Origin: Rhodoferax sp.
GTDB lineage: Bacteria > Pseudomonadota > Gammaproteobacteria > Burkholderiales > Burkholderiaceae_C
Direction of reading: 5' to 3'
Assembly (NCBI GenBank): GCA_024236015.1
Contig: JACKLK010000013.1
Location: forward strand, 50,906-114,905
Length of the DNA: 64,000 nucleotides
The position numbers and the translations under genes were made by a program. Below, in pieces: positions 9,799 to 19,597 of this stretch (position 1 is its first letter; every line of letters starts with the position of its first letter). The notes beneath the pieces are model-generated. The model made no database searches. It saw only the letters and a program-made list of their open reading frames with translations, and had not been told where the DNA came from.

Positions 9799-12527
9799 GC
9801 GTGACGGCCTCGACCGCGACCACCCGGCTGGTGCCGACCTACTGCTACCAGTGCGTCGCAGGGCCGGACCTGCTCAACGTCAAGGTGCAGGACGGTGTGG
9901 CGACCGAGATCGCGCCCAACCTGTGCGCGGCCGAGGTCCATCCCGGTGGCGGCAAGGTCTGCGTCAAGGCCTTCGGCCTGGTGCAGAAGACCTACAACCC
10001 GAACCGGGTGCTGACACCGCTGAAACGCAGCAACCCGCGCAAGGGCCGCGACGAGGACCCCGGTTTTGTCGCGATCTCGTGGGACGAAGCCTACGGTCTG
10101 ATCGCGGACCGGCTCAACCGGATCCGCGGCGAAGGCCTGCGCGATGCGTCCGGTTATCCGCGGGTGGCCGCCAGTTTCGGCGGCGGCGGCACGCCGCAGT
10201 CCTACATGGGAACCTTCCCCGCCTTCCTGTCGGCCTGGGGTCCGGTGGACATGGGTTTCGGCTCCGGCCAGGGCGTCAAGTGTTACCACTCGGAACACCT
10301 GTACGGTGAGTTCTGGCACCGCGCCTTCATCGTCGCGCCCGACACGCCGCTGTGCAACTACCTGATCTCCTGCGGCTCCAACATCGAGGCCTCGGGCGGC
10401 GTGGTCGGCATCTGGCGCCACTCCAAGGCCCGCGTGCGCGGCATGCAGCGGGTGCAGGTCGAGCCGCATCTGTCGGTCACCGGTGCCTGTTCGGCGCAGT
10501 GGGTGCCGATCAAGCCCAAGACCGATCCGGCCTTCCTGTATGCGCTGATCCATGTGATGCTGCACGAGGTCGCGCGCGACCGGCTGGACCTGCCGTTCCT
10601 GCGCCAGCGCACCGCCTCGCCCTACCTGGTCGGGCCGGCCGGTTATTACCTGCGCGAGCGCGCCAGCCGCAAGCCGCTGGTGTGGGACCTGCGCAGCGCC
10701 AGCGCGCGTGTGCATGATGCGCCCGACATCGAGGAAGCGCTCGAGGGCAGCTACGCGGTCGACGCGATCGAGATCGGCCCGGACGGCGATGTCGTCGGCG
10801 ACGGCCTGCTGCAGGGCCAGACCGCGTTCACCCGGTTGGTCGGGCACATGTTGCCGTATGCGCCCGAATGGGCCCAGGCCATCTGCGACGTGCCGGCCGA
10901 GGCCATGCGGCGCATCGCGCTGGACTACGTCGGCCATGCCTGCGTCGGCCAGACCATCGACATCGAAGGCCAGACCATGCCGTACCGCCCGGTCGCGGTG
11001 ACGCTGGGCAAGACCGTCAACAACGGCTGGGGCGGCTTCGAGTGCTGCTGGGCGCGCACCGTGCTGGCCACGCTGGTCGGCGCGCTGGAGGTGCCCGGCG
11101 GCACCATCGGCACGACGGTGCGCCTGACCCGCCCGATGTCGCAGCGCCACGACAGCGTCACGCCAGGGCCGGACGGATTCATGCATTACCCGTTGAACAC
11201 CACCGACAAGGCGAAATGGGCACCGACGCCCAATATCCGCAATGCGTATCGCACCATGGTGCCGCTGGCGGCCGACGGCCCGTGGAGCCAGGCGCTGGGG
11301 CCGACCCATTTCTCGTGGATGTTCATGGACGAGACGCCCAAGGGCCTGCCCCGCGTCGGCCCCCCGGATGTCTGGTTCCTGTACCGCACCAACCCGGCGA
11401 TCTCGTTCTGGGATACCGACGCGCTGGGCGAGAAGATGGCGCGTTTCCCGTTCGTCGTGGCCTTTGCCTACAGCCGCGACGAAACCAACCATTTCGCCGA
11501 CATCTTGCTGCCCGATGCGACCGACCTGGAAAGCCTGCAGCTGATCCGCATCGGCACGACCAAATATGTCGAGCAATTCTGGGACCATGAAGGTTTCGCG
11601 CTGCGCCAGCCCGCCGTCGAAGCACGCGGCCAGGCGCGCGACTTCACCGACATCGCGACCGAACTGGCCGAACGCACCGGCTTGACCGCCGGTTACAACG
11701 CCGCGATCAACAAGGGCGCGGCCGGTGTTCCCTTGCGCGGCGAACACGCCGACCACAGCCTGGCGCCGGACCAGGTGCACAGCCGCGACGCGATCTGGGA
11801 CGCGGTCTGCCGCGCCGCCAGCGCCGAGTTGTCGGACGGCGCCGAGTCGCACGGCCTCGACTGGTGGAAGGAACACGGCCTGGCCACCAAGCCGTACCCG
11901 CGCAAGCGCTGGTACCTGCTGCCGACCATGGTCGAGCGCGGCCTGCGTTTCGAGTTGCCCTACCAGGAGCGCCTGATGCGCGTGGGCGCCGAACTCGGCC
12001 GGCGGCTGCATGAACACGATATGCACTGGTGGGACACGCAGCTGGCCGAGTACCAGGCACTGCCGAAATGGAAGGATTTCCCGGCCTTCTGGGAGGCCAT
12101 CGTGGTCGAGGCCGGTGCCAAGAAAAGCGACTATCCGTTCTGGCTGCTGACGGCGCGCTCGATGCAATATGCCTGGGGCGGCAACGTCGGCATGCAGATG
12201 ATCAAGGAGGTGGCCGACAACATCGCCGGCCACCGCGGTGTCATCGTCAACAGCCAGACGGCCGAACGCCTGGGCATCGCGGACGGTGACGCGATCGAGA
12301 TCGCGACCCCCAAACGCGCGGTGCGCGGACGCGCCGTGCTGCGCCAGGGCATACGCCCCGACACGCTGCTGATGATCGGCCAGTTCGGCCACTGGGAGAC
12401 GCCGCTGGCCAAGGACTTCGGCGTACCGAGCCTGAACACGCTGGCCAGCATGTCGATGGCGCAGACCGACGCCACCGGTTCAGGCGCCGACATCGTGCGC
12501 GTGGCGTTGCGCAAGGGCACGAGATGA
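9795..12527 (+). CDS. padB: Phenylacetyl-CoA:acceptor oxidoreductase, molybdopterin catalytic subunit
   Basis: 910 residues of the DMSO-reductase molybdopterin family. The N-terminus has the Fe-S type cysteine set (TYCYQCVAGPD, later LCAAE and KVCVKAFG), then a molybdopterin oxidoreductase domain with the ISWDEAY segment near residue 95, and a C-terminal dinucleotide-binding barrel (IVNSQTAERLGIADGDAIEI). With the following Fe-S and membrane subunits it matches the PadBCD enzyme that oxidises phenylacetyl-CoA to phenylglyoxylate with quinone as acceptor under denitrifying conditions. No clear Tat twin-arginine signal is seen at the start, consistent with a cytoplasm-facing enzyme acting on a CoA ester. 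Confidence 0.83.
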   Translation: MSVTASTATTRLVPTYCYQCVAGPDLLNVKVQDGVATEIAPNLCAAEVHPGGGKVCVKAFGLVQKTYNPNRVLTPLKRSNPRKGRDEDPGFVAISWDEAYGLIADRLNRIRGEGLRDASGYPRVAASFGGGGTPQSYMGTFPAFLSAWGPVDMGFGSGQGVKCYHSEHLYGEFWHRAFIVAPDTPLCNYLISCGSNIEASGGVVGIWRHSKARVRGMQRVQVEPHLSVTGACSAQWVPIKPKTDPAFLYALIHVMLHEVARDRLDLPFLRQRTASPYLVGPAGYYLRERASRKPLVWDLRSASARVHDAPDIEEALEGSYAVDAIEIGPDGDVVGDGLLQGQTAFTRLVGHMLPYAPEWAQAICDVPAEAMRRIALDYVGHACVGQTIDIEGQTMPYRPVAVTLGKTVNNGWGGFECCWARTVLATLVGALEVPGGTIGTTVRLTRPMSQRHDSVTPGPDGFMHYPLNTTDKAKWAPTPNIRNAYRTMVPLAADGPWSQALGPTHFSWMFMDETPKGLPRVGPPDVWFLYRTNPAISFWDTDALGEKMARFPFVVAFAYSRDETNHFADILLPDATDLESLQLIRIGTTKYVEQFWDHEGFALRQPAVEARGQARDFTDIATELAERTGLTAGYNAAINKGAAGVPLRGEHADHSLAPDQVHSRDAIWDAVCRAASAELSDGAESHGLDWWKEHGLATKPYPRKRWYLLPTMVERGLRFELPYQERLMRVGAELGRRLHEHDMHWWDTQLAEYQALPKWKDFPAFWEAIVVEAGAKKSDYPFWLLTARSMQYAWGGNVGMQMIKEVADNIAGHRGVIVNSQTAERLGIADGDAIEIATPKRAVRGRAVLRQGIRPDTLLMIGQFGHWETPLAKDFGVPSLNTLASMSMAQTDATGSGADIVRVALRKGTR

Positions 12528-12573
12528 CGAAACCCACACACCTCCCGTTCGCCGTCCAGACAGGAGGCCGGCC

Positions 12574-13236
12574 ATGACCCGCTGGGCAATGGTCGCCGAC
12601 CTGCGCCGCTGCGTCGGCTGCCAGACCTGCACCGCAGCCTGCCGCCATGCCAATGCGACGCCGCCGGGCGTGCAATGGCGGCGCGTGCTCGACATGGAGT
12701 TCGGCAGCTACCCGGACGTGCAGCGTGTGTTCGTCCCGGTCGGCTGCCAGCATTGCGACGAGCCGCCCTGCATGGACGTCTGCCCGACCACGGCGACCCG
12801 CAAACGTGCGGACGGCATCGTCACGATCGACTACGACCTGTGCATCGGCTGCGCGTATTGCGCCGTGGCCTGCCCCTACCAGGCGCGCTACAAGACCGAA
12901 CGCGCGACCTTCGCCTATGGTGCCGATCCGATCACCAGCGAGGCGGTGCGCCAGGACGATGCACGGCTCGGCGTGGCCACCAAGTGCACCTTCTGTGTCG
13001 ATCGTATCGACGCCGGGCTGGAACAGGGCCTGACCCCCGGGGTGGATGCCGAGGCCACGCCCGCGTGCGTCAACGCCTGCATCGCCGACGCATTGGCCTT
13101 CGGCGACCAGGACGATCCCAACAGCAACGTGTCGCAGCTGCTCGCGCACAACCAGCACTTCCGCATGCACGAGGAACTGGGCACCGGTCCCGGCTTTCAC
13201 TATCTGTGGGATACGACACGGGAGGATGGGGCATGA
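12574..13236 (+). CDS. padC: Phenylacetyl-CoA:acceptor oxidoreductase, ferredoxin-like electron-transfer subunit
   Basis: 220 residues of the DmsB/NrfC family with four cysteine clusters for [4Fe-4S] centres: CVGCQTCTAACR (residue ~11), CQHCDEPPCMDVCP (~60), CIGCAYCAVACP (~90), and the interrupted CTFC...CVNAC set (~137-173). It relays electrons from PadB to PadD. CAGGAGG precedes the ATG at 12561-12567. The stop overlaps the padD start (ATGA). Confidence 0.85.
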   Translation: MTRWAMVADLRRCVGCQTCTAACRHANATPPGVQWRRVLDMEFGSYPDVQRVFVPVGCQHCDEPPCMDVCPTTATRKRADGIVTIDYDLCIGCAYCAVACPYQARYKTERATFAYGADPITSEAVRQDDARLGVATKCTFCVDRIDAGLEQGLTPGVDAEATPACVNACIADALAFGDQDDPNSNVSQLLAHNQHFRMHEELGTGPGFHYLWDTTREDGA

Positions 13237-14096
13237 CCTACGGGCCCGCACCCTGGCAGCAGGCGAGCTGGGACTGGCGCGCCGCCGGCAACTTCATCGG
13301 CGGCGGGGCCGGCAGCGGCCTGATCGCCGTGACCGTGCTGTCGGGCGCGCAGGGCCCATGGGCAGCGGTGCTGCTGCTCGCCGGCATGGCCCTGGTCGGC
13401 GCCGGCCTGCTGTGTGTCTGGATGGAGATCGGCCGTCCGCTGCGCGCGCTGCATGTGTTCTTCAATGCCCGCACCTCATGGATGACGCGCGAAGCCCTGG
13501 TGGCGCCGCTGCTGCTGGGCTGCGGCTTGGCGGCGGCGCTCGGCTACCCGGCGCTGGCGCCGCCGGCCGCCCTGGCGGCGCTGGCCTTTGCGTATTGCCA
13601 GGGCCGCATCCTGCAGGCCGCACGCGGCATACCGGCCTGGCGCGATGCGCGCATGGCCATGCTGATCGTGTCGTGCGCACTGGCCGAGGGTGCAGGGCTG
13701 TTCTGGTTGCTCGCCGGCTGGGCGCATGGCAGTGCGCCGCTGGCCGCGCTGCTGGCCGGCCTGGTCGTGGTGCGCGCCGTGGTCTGGCGGGGTTGGCGCC
13801 GCGGCATCGCGGCCAGCGCCGCACCACGGGCACTGGCCGCGCTGGACCCGCCGGGGCGCTGGCTGTGGTGGGCCGGCAGTGTCACGCCCCTGGCACTGAT
13901 CGCCATCGCGGCCAGCGGCAGCGCCGGGGCCGGCGTGGCGACCGTGTCGATGGCATCGGCAGGGCTGCTGGTGGCCGCCACCGGCGCCTGGTTCAAGTTC
14001 GTGCTGATCACGCGCGGCGCCTTCAACCAGGGCTTCGCGCTGACCCGGCTGCCGGTGCGCGGCGTGCCGCGCGCCGGAGGTGGCCGTACAACCTGA
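13233..14096 (+). CDS. padD: Phenylacetyl-CoA:acceptor oxidoreductase membrane anchor
   Basis: 287 residues, about eight membrane helices, of the NrfD/DmsC type: GGGAGSGLIAVTVLSG near residue 22, MEIGRPLRALHVFFNARTSWMTREAL near residue 70, and FKFVLITRGAFNQGFAL near the C-terminus are family landmarks. It anchors PadBC and passes electrons to the quinone pool. It follows padC with a 4-base overlap and is 11 bases before padJ. Confidence 0.83.
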   Translation: MTYGPAPWQQASWDWRAAGNFIGGGAGSGLIAVTVLSGAQGPWAAVLLLAGMALVGAGLLCVWMEIGRPLRALHVFFNARTSWMTREALVAPLLLGCGLAAALGYPALAPPAALAALAFAYCQGRILQAARGIPAWRDARMAMLIVSCALAEGAGLFWLLAGWAHGSAPLAALLAGLVVVRAVVWRGWRRGIAASAAPRALAALDPPGRWLWWAGSVTPLALIAIAASGSAGAGVATVSMASAGLLVAATGAWFKFVLITRGAFNQGFALTRLPVRGVPRAGGGRTT

Positions 14097-14107
14097 CAGG
14101 AGGTCCC

Positions 14108-15451
14108 ATGGGCGCATCGATCGACACCGAAATGGGCATCGCCCCAACCCGCAGCTACCTGGATCCGGAGCACGAGACCATGCCCCGGGAGCGGCTCGCG
14201 CAGTTGCAGCTCGAGCGGCTGCAGGCCACCGTGCGCAGCGCCTACGACACGGTGCCGCTGCACCGTGCCCGTTTCGACGCACGGGGCATCACGCCGCACG
14301 ATATCCGCAGCCTGGACGATCTCGCGCAGCTGCCGTTCACCGTCAAGTCCGACCTGCGCGACCACTATCCCTTCGGCATGTTCACCCAGCCGGTCGAGCA
14401 GCTGGCGCGGCTGCATGCATCCTCGGGCACGACCGGCAAACCGACGGTGGTCGGATACACCGCAACCGACCTCGACACCTGGGCCGGCCTGATGGCGCGT
14501 TCGCTGCACGCGGCCGGTGCGCGCCGCGGCGACGTGTTGCACAACGCCTACGGCTACGGCCTGTTCACCGGCGGGCTGGGCGCGCATTACGGTGCCGAGC
14601 GGCTGGGCGCCGTGGTGGTGCCGATGTCCGGCGGATCGACCGAACGCCAGGTCGCGCTGATCATGGACTTCCGGGCCCGGGTGTTGTGCGCCACGCCGTC
14701 GTATGCGCTGGCCATCGCCGAGGTGGCCGAGCACCAGGGCGTGGATCTGCGCGGCAGCGCGCTGCGCGTCGGCCTGTTCGGCGCCGAGCCGTGGACCGAC
14801 GGCATGCGCCGCGAGATCGAGCGGCGGCTCGGGCTCAGGGCGGTGGATGTGTACGGCCTGTCCGAGATCATGGGGCCCGGCGTCGCCTGCGAATGCGTCT
14901 GCCAGAGCGGCCTGCACGGCTGGGAGGATCACTTCCTGTTCGAAGTCATCGATCCCGAGTCCGGGCGGGTCCTGCCCGAGGGCGAGGCTGGCGAACTGGT
15001 CATCACCACACTGACCAAGCAGGCGCTGCCGATGCTGCGTTACCGCACCCGCGACATCACCCGGCTGACGACGGCCCCGTGCGACTGCGGCCGCACCCAT
15101 GTACGCATCCTGCGCATCACCGGGCGCAACGACGACATGCTGATCATCCGCGGCGTCAACGTCTACCCGTCCCAGGTCGAAGCCGTGCTCGTCGGCCTGC
15201 CCGACCTGGCGCCGCACTACCTGCTGGTGGTCGAGCGCCGCGGCACGCTGGACCATCTGCGCGTCCAGGTCGAGGCCCAGCCCGGCGTCGACCCGGGGCG
15301 CCACCCGCAGCTGGCGCGCGACGCGACCCACCACATCAAGTCGCTGATCGGCATCACGACCGAAGTCGAGGTCCAGGCCACCGGCAGCATCGCCCGCTCG
15401 CAGGGCAAGGCGGTGCGGCTGCGCGACCTGCGGCCGAAGGATTCGCCGTGA
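14108..15451 (+). CDS. padJ: Phenylacetate-CoA ligase
   Basis: 447 residues of the PaaK/phenylacetate-CoA ligase branch of acyl-adenylating enzymes. The AMP-binding P-loop is ASSGTTGKPTVVGYT near residue 103; YGLSEIMGPG (~255) is the adenine/aryl pocket motif, and YRTRDIT and ITGRNDDMLIIRGVNVYPSQVE (~340) mark the hinge and C-terminal domain. It activates phenylacetate for PadBCD. GGAGG lies 6 bases before the ATG. The stop overlaps the GTG start of hcrC. Confidence 0.87.
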   Translation: MGASIDTEMGIAPTRSYLDPEHETMPRERLAQLQLERLQATVRSAYDTVPLHRARFDARGITPHDIRSLDDLAQLPFTVKSDLRDHYPFGMFTQPVEQLARLHASSGTTGKPTVVGYTATDLDTWAGLMARSLHAAGARRGDVLHNAYGYGLFTGGLGAHYGAERLGAVVVPMSGGSTERQVALIMDFRARVLCATPSYALAIAEVAEHQGVDLRGSALRVGLFGAEPWTDGMRREIERRLGLRAVDVYGLSEIMGPGVACECVCQSGLHGWEDHFLFEVIDPESGRVLPEGEAGELVITTLTKQALPMLRYRTRDITRLTTAPCDCGRTHVRILRITGRNDDMLIIRGVNVYPSQVEAVLVGLPDLAPHYLLVVERRGTLDHLRVQVEAQPGVDPGRHPQLARDATHHIKSLIGITTEVEVQATGSIARSQGKAVRLRDLRPKDSP

Positions 15452-15951
15452 CCACATTGGACAACGCCAACTCCGCACCCGCGCCCGTGCGGCTGCTCGC
15501 GCTGCAGGTCAACGGCCGCCAGCACACCGTCGCGGCGCCCGACAACGCGTTGCTGCTCGAGGTGCTGCGCGACAGGCTGGGCCTGAGCGGCACCAAACAA
15601 GGCTGCGATGGCGGCGAGTGTGGTGCCTGCACCGTGCTGGTGGACGGCGCGCCGCGACTGGCCTGCATCACGCTGGCCGTCAGCGTGCAGGACCGCGCCA
15701 TCGAGACCATCGAGGCACTGGCCCGGGGCGGCCGCATGGGCCGGCTGCAACAGGCGTTCCACGAGAAACTGGGCACGCAATGCGGCTTCTGCACGCCGGG
15801 CATGGTGATGGCGTCCGAGGCGCTGCTGCGCCGCGAACCGCATCCGGACACCGACCAGATCCGCGCGGCACTGGCGGGCAACCTGTGCCGGTGCACCGGC
15901 TACGTCAAGATCATCGAGTCCGTGCAGGCGGCATCCGGGGACGCGCCATGA
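15448..15951 (+). CDS. hcrC: 4-hydroxybenzoyl-CoA reductase gamma subunit, 2x[2Fe-2S]
   Basis: 167 residues of the xanthine-oxidase-family Fe-S subunit. The plant-type cluster uses C53, C58, C61 and C73 (GCDGGECGACTV); the alpha-helical second cluster uses C112, C115, C147 and C149 (CGFC and CRC). GTG start overlapping padJ. With hcrA and hcrB it forms the molybdoenzyme that reductively removes the ring hydroxyl of 4-hydroxybenzoyl-CoA to give benzoyl-CoA; the assignment depends on the diagnostic hcrB insertion. Confidence 0.85.
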   Translation: MTTLDNANSAPAPVRLLALQVNGRQHTVAAPDNALLLEVLRDRLGLSGTKQGCDGGECGACTVLVDGAPRLACITLAVSVQDRAIETIEALARGGRMGRLQQAFHEKLGTQCGFCTPGMVMASEALLRREPHPDTDQIRAALAGNLCRCTGYVKIIESVQAASGDAP

Positions 15952-18308
15952 GAAACGACTCCGCCGCCCTGCGCCGGTCGGCCGCACCACCCACCCACTC
16001 CATCGGCCAGCGTACACCGCTGGTCGACGGCATCGAGAAGGTGACCGGCCGCGCGCGCTACACCGCCGACCTGCCCTTCCCCGGCGCGCTGGTCGGGCTG
16101 ATCGGCCGCAGCACGGTCGCCCACGGCATCATCCGGTCCATCGACACCCGCCGCGCACGGGCCTTGCCCGGGGTCGCCGCCGTCATCACCGGCGCGGACT
16201 TCGCCGCACCGTATGGCGTGATTCCGATCGCGCAGAACGAATGGCCGCTGGCCCGGGACAAGGTGCGTTACCGTGGCGAGCCGCTGTTCGCGGTGGCGGC
16301 GGTCGACGAAGCCGGCGCGCGGGCCGCACTGGCCGCCGTGGTCGTCGATATCGAGCCCCTGCCGGCGTTGTTCAGCGCCGCCGACGCGCGTGCCGACGGC
16401 GCACCGCTGCTGCACGACAACAAGCCCGGCAACCTGGAACGGCAGGTCGAGCAGGATTTCGGCGACGTCGAGGCCGGGTTCCAGGCCGCCGACCTGGTGA
16501 TGGAGCGTGAGTACCACTGCGCGGAGATCGCCCATGGCCAGATCGAACTCAACGCCAGCGTCGCACAGTGGGAACCCGAACGCGAACGGTTGACGATGCA
16601 TTCGGTGACCCAGGTACCGTATTACCTGCACCTGATGCTGGCGCAGACGCTGGGCATGGACAGCGCGCAGATCCGTGTGGTCAAGCCGTTCGTCGGCGGC
16701 GGTTTCGGGCATCGGGTCGAGCCGCTCAACTTCGAGATGATTGCCGCGGCGCTGGCACGCGCGGCCGGCGGCACGGTGAAACTGGAGTTGACGCGCGAAG
16801 AGGTGTTCCTGACCCACCGCGGCCGGCCCGACACGACGACCCGGCTGCGTATCGGGCTCAGACGCGACGGAACCATCACCGCACTGGATGCGCACGTGGT
16901 GCAGCGCGGCGGCGCCTATGCCGGTTACGGACTGGTGACCATCCTGTACGCCGGCGCGCTGCTGCACGCGCTGTACCGGATCGGCGCCGTGCGTTACCGC
17001 GGCTACCGGGTCTACACCAACCTGCCGCCGTGCGGCGCCATGCGCGGCCATGGTGCGGTGAATGTGCGTTTCGCGGTCGAGTCGCTGCTCGACGAGATGG
17101 CGGGGCAACTCGGCATCGACCCGTTCGCCTTGCGCCGGGCCAACCGGATCGAGGTGCCATACCGCACGCTCAACGACCTGCAGGTCAACTCCTGCGGGCT
17201 GCCGCAATGCCTGGACGCGGTCGAACAGGCGTCCGGATGGCACACCCGGCGTGGCAAGCTGCCCCCCGGCCACGGCCTGGGCATGGCGTGTTCGCACTAC
17301 GTATCCGGTTCGGCCAAGCCGGTGCACTGGAGCGGCGAACCGCATGCCGTGGTCAACCTCAAGCTCGACTTCGACGGCGGCATCACCATCCTGACCGGAG
17401 CGGCCGACATCGGCCAGGGGTCGACCACGCTGCTGACCCAGGTCGTGGCCGAGGTGCTGCTGCTGCCGATGGCGCGCATCCGCGTCATCGCCACCGACAG
17501 TGCGTTGACGCCCAAGGACAACGGCTCGTATTCGTCCCGCGTCTCGTTCATGGTCGGCAACGCGGCGCTGCGTGCGGCGCAGGCGTTGCGCGAGTTGCTG
17601 GTCACCGCCGCAGCCAGCCGGCTCGGGGTGGATGCGGCGCAGATCGAATGGGAAGGCGAATCCTGCGGCGTGAGCGGGACCGGCCGGCGGCTCGATTTCG
17701 CCCAATGCGTGCAAGCCGCGCTGGCCGACGCGGGCACGCTGACCGTCAAGGGCAGCTGGTCCACACCGCCCGAGACCCAGGGCGGCACGTTCCGCGGCGC
17801 CGCCGTCGGCTCCACCGCAGGCTTCAGTTATGCGGCCCAGGTGGTCGAGGTCGCGGTCGACGAGGACACCGGCGCGGTGCGCGTGGTGCAGGTCTGGGTC
17901 GCGCACGACTGCGGCCGTGCCTTGAATCCGCTGGCGGTCGAGGGCCAGGTGCAGGGTGCGGTCTGGATGGGCATGGGCCAGGCCTTGTCGGAGGAGACGC
18001 GGTACCACCAGGGACTGCCGGTGTGCAGCAACCTGATCGACTACCGCATCCCGGGCATCACCGAATCGCCGCCGATCGCGGTCAGGCTGGTCGAGAGCAT
18101 GGACCCGCTGGGGCCGTTCGGCGCCAAGGAAGGCAGCGAAGGCGGCCTGCACAGTTTTCCACCGGCCATGGCGAACGCGATCGCCGACGCCGTGGGTCTG
18201 CGCGTGCGCGCCTTGCCGGTCACGCCGGACCGGCTGTTCGATGCGCTGCTCGAACGCCGGCGCGAACGCCAGCGGCAGGCGCGTCGCGCGGCCCGCCAGG
18301 AGGCCTGA
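15948..18308 (+). CDS. hcrA: 4-hydroxybenzoyl-CoA reductase alpha subunit, Mo cofactor
   Basis: 786 residues of the xanthine dehydrogenase large-subunit family: an N-terminal hammerhead domain (DGIEKVTGRARYTADLP near residue 27) and molybdopterin cytosine dinucleotide binding segments such as FVGGGFGHRVEPLNFE (~248), GAMRGHGAVNVRFAVE (~363) and GQGSTT (~490); KEGSEGG near residue 727 supplies the catalytic glutamate region. ATGA overlap with hcrC. It is the active-site subunit; substrate identity follows from hcrB. Confidence 0.87.
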   Translation: MRNDSAALRRSAAPPTHSIGQRTPLVDGIEKVTGRARYTADLPFPGALVGLIGRSTVAHGIIRSIDTRRARALPGVAAVITGADFAAPYGVIPIAQNEWPLARDKVRYRGEPLFAVAAVDEAGARAALAAVVVDIEPLPALFSAADARADGAPLLHDNKPGNLERQVEQDFGDVEAGFQAADLVMEREYHCAEIAHGQIELNASVAQWEPERERLTMHSVTQVPYYLHLMLAQTLGMDSAQIRVVKPFVGGGFGHRVEPLNFEMIAAALARAAGGTVKLELTREEVFLTHRGRPDTTTRLRIGLRRDGTITALDAHVVQRGGAYAGYGLVTILYAGALLHALYRIGAVRYRGYRVYTNLPPCGAMRGHGAVNVRFAVESLLDEMAGQLGIDPFALRRANRIEVPYRTLNDLQVNSCGLPQCLDAVEQASGWHTRRGKLPPGHGLGMACSHYVSGSAKPVHWSGEPHAVVNLKLDFDGGITILTGAADIGQGSTTLLTQVVAEVLLLPMARIRVIATDSALTPKDNGSYSSRVSFMVGNAALRAAQALRELLVTAAASRLGVDAAQIEWEGESCGVSGTGRRLDFAQCVQAALADAGTLTVKGSWSTPPETQGGTFRGAAVGSTAGFSYAAQVVEVAVDEDTGAVRVVQVWVAHDCGRALNPLAVEGQVQGAVWMGMGQALSEETRYHQGLPVCSNLIDYRIPGITESPPIAVRLVESMDPLGPFGAKEGSEGGLHSFPPAMANAIADAVGLRVRALPVTPDRLFDALLERRRERQRQARRAARQEA

Positions 18309-18310
18309 CC

Positions 18311-19318
18311 ATGCACGCGCTGCCCCCGACTACCGTCCACCGCCCGGCCAGCCTCGCCGAGGCCTGCACCGTGCTGGCCGCAACGGCGCAGGCGCGGCTG
18401 ATCGCCGGTGGCACCGACCTGCTGCCGAATCTGCGCCGCGGCCTGGAGCATCCGGCGGCGCTGGTCGACCTGTCGGCGGTGCAGGACATGGCGGACTTCG
18501 CCGCGGCGCCCGAGGGCGGTTGGCTGCTCGGCGCCGGGCTCACACTGGCCCGCATCGCCAGCGACACGGCGATCACGCAGGTGTTGCCGACGCTGTCCGA
18601 AGCCGCACGCGCGGCCGCCGGCCCCGGCCACCGCAGTGCCGCCACGCTGGGCGGCAACCTGTGCCAGGACACGCGCTGCATCTTCTACAACCAGAGCGCC
18701 TGGTGGCGTGCCGCGAACGGCTACTGCCTCAAGCGCGACGGCGACACCTGCCATGTCGCGCCGCACGGCGCGCGTTGCCATGCGGCGTTCAGCGGCGACC
18801 TGGCACCGGTGCTGCTGGTGCTGCGGGCCGAAGCCGAGCTGATGTCGGCGCGCGGCACGCGCTGGTTGCCGCTGGACGGCTTGTACCGAGACGACGGGGC
18901 CGCGCACCTGACACTGGCCGCCGACGAGGTGTTGGCGCGGGTCCGCGTGCCCGCTGCGCCGCCCGGCCTGGCCACGGGCTACCGCAAGGCCCGGGTGCGC
19001 GACGCGATGGACTTCCCGCTGGCCGGTGTCGCGGTCGCGCTGGCCTGTTCCGACGGCGTGCTGGAACAACTGGCCATCGCCATCAGCGGCATCGCATCGC
19101 GCCCGGTGCGCGTGGCCGGGCTGGACGGCCTGCTCGGCCAGCCGGTGGACGACACCATGCTCGGCGCCATCGGCAAGGCGGTGCAGAAACAGGTCAGCCC
19201 GATGCGCAGCACCATCACCGAATCGAACTACCGGCGCCAGGTGGCCAGCACGCTGGCGCAGCGCCTGGTACAGGCGCTCGCGCACGGCGCCGCGCCATCC
19301 CCGGCAATGACGCGGTAG
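18311..19318 (+). CDS. hcrB: 4-hydroxybenzoyl-CoA reductase beta subunit, FAD plus extra [4Fe-4S]
   Basis: 335 residues of the FAD-binding subunit family (IAGGTDLLPNLRRG near residue 31; ATLGGNLCQDTRC near residue 111). An insertion carries cysteines C123, C139, C147 and C156, the loop that binds the additional [4Fe-4S] cluster characteristic of 4-hydroxybenzoyl-CoA reductase; ordinary xanthine-oxidase-type enzymes lack it. This makes the hcr assignment firmer than for the other two subunits. It is the last of the clearly catabolic genes; the next gene begins 39 bases later. Confidence 0.88.
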   Translation: MHALPPTTVHRPASLAEACTVLAATAQARLIAGGTDLLPNLRRGLEHPAALVDLSAVQDMADFAAAPEGGWLLGAGLTLARIASDTAITQVLPTLSEAARAAAGPGHRSAATLGGNLCQDTRCIFYNQSAWWRAANGYCLKRDGDTCHVAPHGARCHAAFSGDLAPVLLVLRAEAELMSARGTRWLPLDGLYRDDGAAHLTLAADEVLARVRVPAAPPGLATGYRKARVRDAMDFPLAGVAVALACSDGVLEQLAIAISGIASRPVRVAGLDGLLGQPVDDTMLGAIGKAVQKQVSPMRSTITESNYRRQVASTLAQRLVQALAHGAAPSPAMTR

Positions 19319-19357
19319 CGGCCCGGCACGCACAGGGTCGACCGGGAGGCACCACCG

Positions 19358-19597
19358 ATGCAGCCATGGCAGGACGGAACTGACTGGCATATCGACGTAC
19401 GCGGCCTGCCCCCGCCCCAGCCGCTGGTGAGAATATTGCAGCTGGTGCGGTCGGTGGGTCCGTCCGGCGTCGTGGTCGTGCACCATGACCGCGACCCGAA
19501 GATGCTGTACCCGGAGCTGGCGCAGATCGGCTGGCAGGCGGACATGCTGGACGGTGAACCGGGCGAGGTGCGGCTGCGCCTGAGCCGCGTGCCGTGA
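19358..19597 (+). CDS. DUF2249-domain small protein
   Basis: 79 residues. DUF2249 proteins are TusA-like small alpha/beta proteins that often cluster with NO and denitrification genes; the opening DWHIDVRGLPPPQPLVRIL matches the family's DVRG...P turn. No catalytic Cys is present. GGGAGG precedes the ATG. It overlaps the next GTG by 4 bases and so forms a unit with the membrane protein behind it. A second, better conserved copy is at 34053. Function unknown. Confidence 0.65.
   Translation: MQPWQDGTDWHIDVRGLPPPQPLVRILQLVRSVGPSGVVVVHHDRDPKMLYPELAQIGWQADMLDGEPGEVRLRLSRVP

Noticed and set aside
9486..12392. 968-codon open frame antisense to padB
   Set aside because: It mirrors padB in high-GC DNA, is rich in Arg, Gly, His and Gln with no domain signature, while the plus-strand frame is a clear molybdoenzyme.
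16568..19318. 916-codon plus-strand frame ending in hcrB
   Set aside because: The first two thirds are an out-of-frame shadow of hcrA; true hcrB begins at 18311.
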